Source: an uncultured Lachnospiraceae bacterium (GTDB lineage Bacteria > Bacillota > Clostridia > Lachnospirales > Lachnospiraceae). From it: a DNA stretch of 9,216 nt. Location of the stretch: assembly GCA_947594335.1 (NCBI GenBank), contig CANQEC010000087.1, positions 1 to 9,216 on the forward strand, given 5' to 3'. A model generated the notes under the pieces. The model saw only the letters and a list, made by a program, of their open reading frames with translations, did no database searches and was not told the DNA's origin. Of the stretch, positions 1-5,588 are shown piece by piece. Numbering within the stretch: the first letter of the stretch is position 1; the number at the start of each line of letters is the position of its first letter. Made by a program: the position numbers and the translations under genes.

Positions 1-2655
1 GGAGACTCGGAGGTGACGCTGGACGACGGAACAAAGCTCCTGTTCCATGTGGAGGATTACGCTCTGGTGTACAGCAGGAGCGTCATGGATCAGTATCTCG
101 CGGAGAAGATCACCGCGGGGATGACGGATTATCAGAAGGCGGAGCTGTGCTGCAAGTTTGTCGCGGGGTACGATTACGGGACGGGGAGCAGCAGCAGTGC
201 CGGAATGATCATAACCGGTTCGGGAGACTGCTGGGCAAGCACGGACGCGCTGCTCTATATGCTGAAAAAACTGGGGATCGCATGCCAGTCCCACAACGGC
301 TCATTCGCGCCGGGAGCGGGAGTCGGGCACGAAAATGTGCTGGCGAAGCTGGACGGAATGAATTATATCCTGGACGCCGGATTCGAGGGAAAAGCGCCGC
401 GATTTTATTCGATGACAAAGGTCGGTATGACTCCTTTTTCCTATGAAGTCGTTTCGAAGACTGAAAATACGGTGAAGATTACAGGCTACGCGGACCTTGA
501 AAAGCAGAGCCAGGTGGAGATTCCGTCCGAGATTGAGGGATACACGGTTGCGGAGATCGGGGACGGGGCGTTCAGCGATAAGGACAGCCTGGTGCATGTC
601 ACGATCCCGGATACGGTGGAGAAGATCGGTGAGAGGGCTTTTGAGAAGTGCGATGTTCTGGAGACAGTCACTCTGTCAAAGAATCTCAAGTCGATCGGAC
701 GGGGAAGCTTCTTTCTGTGCGAGGCGCTGCGTGAAATACAGATTCCGGCGTCCGTGACTGAGATTTCCCCTGACTGCTTTTATTACTGCAAATCGCTGGA
801 GAAAATAGAAGTAAATCCCGGAAATGCCGCGTTTTCCAGTATTGACGGCGTTATGTTTGACAAGGGGAAGACAAAGCTGCTCGCGTTTCCGGCCGCAAAA
901 AGACCGGATTCTTACACGGTGCCCGCGTCGGTACAGGCGATCGGCAATTTTGCGTTCAACAACGGAGCGATTAAAAGCCTGAACCTTCCTGCCGGTCTGA
1001 AGGAGATCGGAGCGTACGCGTTTGACAATTATGGTCTTAAAAAGATAGGTACCGATGCTTACACAGACGCGGAGCTTGATCCGCTGGTGCTGCCCTCCGG
1101 GATGACCTCCATATCCTCCTACGCGTTCGAAAGCGCGGTGATCGGGGAGATCGTGCTTCCGGCAAGCATGCGCAGAATCGAAAATTACGCGTTTTTCCAG
1201 GCGCGGATCAGAAGGATCAATTTTCCGGAGGGACTGGAATACATCGGAGAGGGCGCTTTTGCCGGAATGGGCTTTTTCCCCAGAACTTTTCTGATCCCGG
1301 CATCGGTGAAGCAGATCGGTTCCTATGCGTTTCATCTGGCATACGGCTGGCAGAGCATGGACGGAGGGAGCATTTCCGGGGATAAGAATACGACGACCAT
1401 CGCGTTTGAGGAAGGATGCAGCGCCCAGATCGGGGAGCTCGCGTTTTCGGCATCAAAGCTGCTTGTAAGCGAAAATTCCACGGCGCACCAGTATGCGCAG
1501 GCAAATGGAATTCCGTTCGAGGTGAAATCGCCGGGACAGATGTATGAGGCGGCGCTCAGTCTGAAGCTCTCCAATGAGAAGGACGGGATCGCTCTGTCCT
1601 GGAACAGGGTCGGAGAAGTGTCACAGTACGAAATTTACCGGAAAAAGCCGGGAGAGAGTTCTTTTGCACAGGCCGCTGTGACGCAGCAGACCGCCTGGAA
1701 GGACGCGGATGTGGGAAAGACCGGGGAGTACGTCTACAGGTTTGAGTCTGCGGTTGGCGGCAGGAGGATCACGCTGGCTCAGGTTTCCTTCTGGCGGCTG
1801 CCGGCTCCGGAGACGGTTAAGGAGGAATATGACCGGGAAATGATCTCTGTTTTATGGTCTCCGGTGGAGGGAGCCGACGAATATTATGTCTATTACCTCC
1901 AAAAAGGGGATACGGAGCCGATAAAATACACGAGAGGGAACGAACCTGCTCTTGGATACGGAGGTTTTCTTGACTTTTTTGTCGGTATCGAGGAGGAAGA
2001 TTTTTATGTCTGGATTACCGCGGTCAAAAACGGGAACGAAGGAATGCCCACGGAGGTGAGGGAGATAAAGAGCAGCGCCAACGCGCCCGCGGACACGCCT
2101 GTGAAAGCGCCCACAGGCCTGAAAGCAAAGAATGTATCGGCAGGGATCAAGGTCAGCTGGAACAGCGTCGGGGATGCGGACGGCTATTATATTTACCGGA
2201 AAACAGGAAACGGCGATTACAAAAAGATCGCGACGATCGAAAAGAAGAGCACGGTAAGCTATACGGACAAGACCGCAAAGAAAAAGAACGGTACAGTGTA
2301 TACTTATATGATAAGGGCGTACCGGGCGGGAAAGGCCGGCCAAAATGCAAATAGAAAGATCGTGCGGCTGACCGCGCCCTCGATATCCAAACTGAAAAAC
2401 ACGTCGAAAAAGCTTCAGGTGACGTGGAAGAAGAATGCGAAGGCGGACGGATATCAGATACAGTACGCGGTTTCTTCTTCCTTTAAGAACGCGTCGTCGA
2501 AAAAGATCAGCTCCGCGAAGACCACGAAGAAGGATATCAAAAATCCGAAGAAGAAAAAGACGTACTATGTGAGGATAAGAAGCTATAAGAAAAACGGAGG
2601 TGTGACATACTACAGTGCATGGAGCGCCGCAAAGAAGATAAAAATTAAAAAATAG
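1..2655 (+). CDS. Surface protein with transglutaminase-like, BspA-type LRR and Fn3-like domains (5' partial)
   Basis: The frame is open from base 1 and the transglutaminase core is already under way, so the true start and any signal peptide lie upstream; the GTG at 13 is probably not the start. Numbering from that GTG, a transglutaminase-type triad is visible: Cys73 in GDCWA, His106 in GHENV and Asp121 in ILDAGF, with family-like spacing. Residues about 175-480 hold at least ten BspA/LRR_5 repeats (such as IPASVKQIGSYAF). Four fibronectin III-like domains follow at about 514-592, 596-688, 698-785 and 787-879. The C-terminus is strongly lysine-rich (ends KKIKIKK) and has no LPXTG sorting signal, so attachment, if any, is by another route. 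Proteins of this build are typically exported and act at the cell surface in adhesion or wall-associated roles; whether the transglutaminase-like domain is a protease, a cross-linker or inactive cannot be told. The gene ends 28 bases before the phosphatase gene and may share its transcript. Confidence 0.92.
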   Translation, partial: GDSEVTLDDGTKLLFHVEDYALVYSRSVMDQYLAEKITAGMTDYQKAELCCKFVAGYDYGTGSSSSAGMIITGSGDCWASTDALLYMLKKLGIACQSHNGSFAPGAGVGHENVLAKLDGMNYILDAGFEGKAPRFYSMTKVGMTPFSYEVVSKTENTVKITGYADLEKQSQVEIPSEIEGYTVAEIGDGAFSDKDSLVHVTIPDTVEKIGERAFEKCDVLETVTLSKNLKSIGRGSFFLCEALREIQIPASVTEISPDCFYYCKSLEKIEVNPGNAAFSSIDGVMFDKGKTKLLAFPAAKRPDSYTVPASVQAIGNFAFNNGAIKSLNLPAGLKEIGAYAFDNYGLKKIGTDAYTDAELDPLVLPSGMTSISSYAFESAVIGEIVLPASMRRIENYAFFQARIRRINFPEGLEYIGEGAFAGMGFFPRTFLIPASVKQIGSYAFHLAYGWQSMDGGSISGDKNTTTIAFEEGCSAQIGELAFSASKLLVSENSTAHQYAQANGIPFEVKSPGQMYEAALSLKLSNEKDGIALSWNRVGEVSQYEIYRKKPGESSFAQAAVTQQTAWKDADVGKTGEYVYRFESAVGGRRITLAQVSFWRLPAPETVKEEYDREMISVLWSPVEGADEYYVYYLQKGDTEPIKYTRGNEPALGYGGFLDFFVGIEEEDFYVWITAVKNGNEGMPTEVREIKSSANAPADTPVKAPTGLKAKNVSAGIKVSWNSVGDADGYYIYRKTGNGDYKKIATIEKKSTVSYTDKTAKKKNGTVYTYMIRAYRAGKAGQNANRKIVRLTAPSISKLKNTSKKLQVTWKKNAKADGYQIQYAVSSSFKNASSKKISSAKTTKKDIKNPKKKKTYYVRIRSYKKNGGVTYYSAWSAAKKIKIKK
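550..1446 (+). repeat. BspA-type leucine-rich repeats (LRR_5) within the surface protein
   Basis: The encoded protein shows about ten copies of a roughly 22-25 residue unit with the core pattern (I/L/V)P-x-x-(V/L/M)-x-x-I-x-x-x-(A/S/C)F. Examples are IPDTVEKIGERAF, IPASVTEISPDCF, LPAGLKEIGAYAF, FPEGLEYIGEGAF and IPASVKQIGSYAF. Spacing becomes irregular around residues 265-300 and 345-357, where short insertions interrupt the array. The repeats have diverged at the DNA level, so this is an old protein repeat rather than a recent DNA expansion. Confidence 0.88.
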
Positions 2656-2669
2656 AAGGGGAGTCAGGC

Positions 2670-2676
2670 AGGAGGG
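2670..2676 (+). promoter_or_regulatory. Ribosome binding site of the PP2C phosphatase gene
   Basis: AGGAGGG lies 7 bases before the ATG at 2684, a near-ideal match to the 16S anti-Shine-Dalgarno sequence. It fixes the start and lies in the 28-base gap after the surface-protein gene, where no terminator is visible. Confidence 0.85.
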
Positions 2677-2683
2677 CTTTTTC

Positions 2684-3436
2684 ATGTGGCAGGTGTCATC
2701 AGACAGAAAAACAGGGGAGTATCATGCAGGCAGGAGAATGGAGTGCCAGGATCAGGTATATTACAAAAAGGAGGATTACAGGCAGGCGATCGTGCTCGCG
2801 GACGGGACAGGGGCCAGCGATATTAACGCCGCCTGCGTTTCCGAGGTGGTAAAATACACGGCGGAGAAGCTGCTGGACATGGCGCGGGAGCGGGATCTGC
2901 AGAAAATGCCGAAGCAGGAGCTGATCCGGGAACTGATGGGAAAGATTATCGACATCATCAGCGGCTACATGGAAAAGACCCATCTGACGGCGGATCATTT
3001 CGGGTCCACGCTGCTGGCTTTCATGGTTGACGCCCGGACGGGAGATTACTTGCTAATTCATCTGGGCGATGGTATAATCATCGGAAAGGATAAACAGCGC
3101 GCCCGCGTGTTATCCTGGCCTGTCGGCGGCAGCGGCGGCGGGACATTTCTGACGATCTCTGAAAATCTTCTTGAGCGCATCCGGATACGGTACGGGAATA
3201 TCGGCGGTCTCGATCAGATCGCACTGTGCTCGGACGGTATGTATGACCATCCCCTGACCAGAAGCTTTGCGGAAAATAAAATATGGGAGGTTCTGGACGG
3301 CGGGAAAATATGTTTGCCGGGGGAAGACGATCAGAGCTTTATTCAACTAAGGAGAGTGAACGCGGCAAATGAGTGTTTCGATGGGAATCCACGACGGAAG
3401 GACGAAGGAATTAAGAGCGATCCAGGAAAATGTTGA
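2684..3436 (+). CDS. PP2C/PPM-family protein serine/threonine phosphatase
   Basis: This 250-residue protein is a small cytosolic metal-dependent phosphatase with no membrane segment or signal peptide. The PP2C motifs appear in order: Asp23 in the QDQ motif, Asp40-Gly41 in LADGTGAS, FGST at 106-109, Asp129 in LGDG, Asp184-Gly185 in CSDGMYD, and DDQS at 215-218 followed by the last strand (FIQLRRV). The metal-binding aspartates are therefore present and the enzyme is probably active. It is the natural counterpart of the kinase encoded two genes downstream and likely removes phosphate from Ser/Thr residues that the kinase modifies; this pairing is inferred from context. The fold seems complete by about residue 224. 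The last 26 residues are polar, resemble no PP2C element, and are encoded by DNA overlapping the next gene by 68 bases. The start at 2684 is supported by a strong ribosome binding site. Confidence 0.9.
   Translation: MWQVSSDRKTGEYHAGRRMECQDQVYYKKEDYRQAIVLADGTGASDINAACVSEVVKYTAEKLLDMARERDLQKMPKQELIRELMGKIIDIISGYMEKTHLTADHFGSTLLAFMVDARTGDYLLIHLGDGIIIGKDKQRARVLSWPVGGSGGGTFLTISENLLERIRIRYGNIGGLDQIALCSDGMYDHPLTRSFAENKIWEVLDGGKICLPGEDDQSFIQLRRVNAANECFDGNPRRKDEGIKSDPGKC
3349..3356 (+). promoter_or_regulatory. Probable ribosome binding site of the 739-residue protein gene
   Basis: AAGGAGAG ends 12 bases before the ATG at 3369, slightly long but usable. It lies inside the phosphatase coding sequence. 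The next in-frame ATG, at 3381, would be 24 bases away and is less likely. No good alternative start exists after the phosphatase stop, so the overlap of the two genes appears real. Confidence 0.55.
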
Positions 3437-5588
3437 GAGTCTGGCGGCCGACGCGCAAAGGACGTTCCATATCGACGATTTTATCTACCAGGGAAATAAA
3501 CTGAACGGCATACTGAATGAATGTCTGAAAAAATGGAAGGAGTTTCCTAAAAACAGATATCTGATCAATGTTCTGTGCCTGCTCTTTTTTTACAGCTGCA
3601 CGGAGGAAAGTCTGCAGAAGCTGTTTGAGGAGCAGGAGGGAAAAAAGCCGCTGTCGGAATCTTCAGAAAAGATACTGGCGGATCTGACGGATCATCTGGT
3701 GGGCAGGATCGGGGAGATCGGGGATGACGCGATCCGCAGGGAGCTTGAGGAGACCTATACGCCGGACGTGATCCGGGACAATCTCATGGATCTGAAGGAG
3801 GATTTTTTCCTGGAATTTCTGGCCCCGATCTGCGATATGGACGCGGAATCGGTCGATGTATTTCTGCTGAGGGCCTTCCGGAGGGATCAGCTCTCCAATT
3901 ACAGGACGAATGAGTACCTGCTCGGGCAGGCGATGGATCTTTTCGGACAGGGAATAGACGAGTCCACGATAGAGATTCTGTACAAGCTGCGGGCCTGCTA
4001 TGCTTCTGTCAGCCCGGCGCCCGTCGCGGAGACGATATCCGGAGCCGGCGGGAGCAGGCGCATAGCGGAGAAGGGCAGGATCGTTCTGGAATACAGCGGG
4101 GGAGTCTTCAGGCCGGAGGACCATCCCCAGATCCAGGAGAAGCTTGGCTGGTACAAAGCCGCGGTAAGACCGGCCGGAAGGGACAGAAAAGCCGCCTATA
4201 AAGCGCTTTTTGACGAGACCTTCCGCCTGTACGCGGATGAGATGGACGATTTTCTGAGAGTGATAAGGCCGATGGAGAAAAAGCGGGCAAAGCTCCGCCA
4301 CAGGGAGGAATTCAGCGTTCCGGTCATGCTCTGGTATGACAATTCAGGCGGCCAAAAAGAGGTCGGGATCAGGGCCGGGACGAAATTTTCCGGGAAAAAC
4401 TGCGTGTACGAGCTGATGGAGCGCGTGGCGCTGCCGCCTGAGGATTATGTGCCGGTGTGCATCCATGTCGCCCCGCACCCGGACAACGCGGGAAAGGAAA
4501 AGAAGGGAAACGCCGTCCCGGAGGGAGCGGTTTTTCAGATTATCAGCGGGGATGTCCAAAAAAACGGGAAGCCCGTGATCAAAAACGTCCGGACGGTATC
4601 CATCAAAAGCGTGGATACGGAAAAAACGGAGAATCTCAGCCCCGGAATGACGGTAAACACCAGTCTGTGGTCAAGGCCGAAATGGAGGCCGGAGGACTGC
4701 AAAAAGGCCAACGGGTTTGTCCTGATGGATGTGATGGTGGGCGAGACGATCCCGCGGGATCTGTGCCTTGCATATAATGGGTTTAAGTTTATCCCGCTTG
4801 ACGGGACGGACACTCCATATTATTCCAGAAAGACGGTGACGGCCCAGCTTGATCTGAGCCTGATGCCCTTCAAAAACGCGAAGCTGGAAAACAGCAAAAA
4901 CATTTATGTGCTGGATGATACGTATTCGATCACGGTGATGAAACCCTGCCCGGATGTGGTCGTCCGGGTCAGCAATCTGAAAAACCGCGCCGTGGTTCCG
5001 CAGGACAAATTTGATGCGGAGCATTTCAAACAGACCAGGGAGCTGATCCTGAAGGATTTCGAAAATGCCCCGGAGGATACGGATGTGAGCTTTGCCGCGC
5101 CTCTTCCGGTGAGAAAAAGAACTTATTCGGACGATGAGGTGTTCCGGCGCTATATGTATGGGCAGGAGGACTATGAGATCGTCTCAAATCTTGATATAGA
5201 GCTGTCGGAAAAGATCGGCTTTGACAGAAACAGCCTGTCGTCAGGCTGGCTTCTGGACAGCAGGGTGCTCGGGGATATGCGCTGGTTCGCAAAGCTGAGC
5301 GAGTACAGGCAGCGCAGCGTCATACTGGTACTGCTGTTTTTGCAGTACATCAAAAAGAGCAGCAGGACGGCGGCGGAGGACAGGGAACGGTTTATCCGCG
5401 GCTTCCGGGTATTTGCCGGTGAAAAGATGGACGGCTTCCGTTTTGACGGCCTCTATCTGGGCTATCCGCTGGACTGCCTGCTGATGTTTCTGCTCGGCGC
5501 GTGCGTCCCGGAGGATCTGTGCGATACGCTGCGTGTGATCTGCAAAGAAAATGAGAGACAGGAGGGAGCATTTGAAAACGGAGAATGA
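3369..5588 (+). CDS. Uncharacterised 739-residue protein encoded between phosphatase and kinase
   Basis: I do not recognise this family. The protein looks cytosolic: it has no signal peptide, and its hydrophobic stretches (about 64-76, 650-659 and 700-712) are short and lie in helical context. Residues 1-220 appear largely helical and leucine-rich. A short Gly/Ser/Ala-rich linker lies at about 216-230. A charged helix follows at about 273-312. Residues 313-540 look mainly beta-strand, with alternating hydrophobic patterns and a lysine-rich loop near 371-380. The C-terminal part, about 585-730, is helical again. I saw no Walker, VWA MIDAS (DxSxS), FHA or nuclease signature. It starts 68 bases inside the phosphatase gene and its end overlaps the kinase gene, so the three are probably translated together. 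A role as kinase substrate, scaffold or effector is an inference from position. The long uninterrupted frame with coding-like composition makes the gene itself secure. Confidence 0.88.
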   Translation: MSVSMGIHDGRTKELRAIQENVESLAADAQRTFHIDDFIYQGNKLNGILNECLKKWKEFPKNRYLINVLCLLFFYSCTEESLQKLFEEQEGKKPLSESSEKILADLTDHLVGRIGEIGDDAIRRELEETYTPDVIRDNLMDLKEDFFLEFLAPICDMDAESVDVFLLRAFRRDQLSNYRTNEYLLGQAMDLFGQGIDESTIEILYKLRACYASVSPAPVAETISGAGGSRRIAEKGRIVLEYSGGVFRPEDHPQIQEKLGWYKAAVRPAGRDRKAAYKALFDETFRLYADEMDDFLRVIRPMEKKRAKLRHREEFSVPVMLWYDNSGGQKEVGIRAGTKFSGKNCVYELMERVALPPEDYVPVCIHVAPHPDNAGKEKKGNAVPEGAVFQIISGDVQKNGKPVIKNVRTVSIKSVDTEKTENLSPGMTVNTSLWSRPKWRPEDCKKANGFVLMDVMVGETIPRDLCLAYNGFKFIPLDGTDTPYYSRKTVTAQLDLSLMPFKNAKLENSKNIYVLDDTYSITVMKPCPDVVVRVSNLKNRAVVPQDKFDAEHFKQTRELILKDFENAPEDTDVSFAAPLPVRKRTYSDDEVFRRYMYGQEDYEIVSNLDIELSEKIGFDRNSLSSGWLLDSRVLGDMRWFAKLSEYRQRSVILVLLFLQYIKKSSRTAAEDRERFIRGFRVFAGEKMDGFRFDGLYLGYPLDCLLMFLLGACVPEDLCDTLRVICKENERQEGAFENGE
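5560..5566 (+). promoter_or_regulatory. Ribosome binding site that points to a TTG start for the kinase gene
   Basis: AGGAGGG lies 5 bases before TTG at 5572, whereas the upstream in-frame ATG at 5551 has only an A-rich, unmatched leader. The site is inside the end of the preceding gene, which favours translational coupling. The ATG at 5599 has only a weak AGGA before it. Confidence 0.65.

Noticed and set aside
13..15. GTG at 13 as the start of the surface protein
   Set aside because: The frame is open back to base 1, and a protein beginning here would lack a signal peptide and the beginning of the transglutaminase fold.
1852..2685. Minus-strand open frame opposite the Fn3-like region
   Set aside because: The hydrophobic and Arg-rich product is what the antisense of lysine-rich (AAR-codon) DNA gives, and the plus strand encodes clear Fn3-like repeats.
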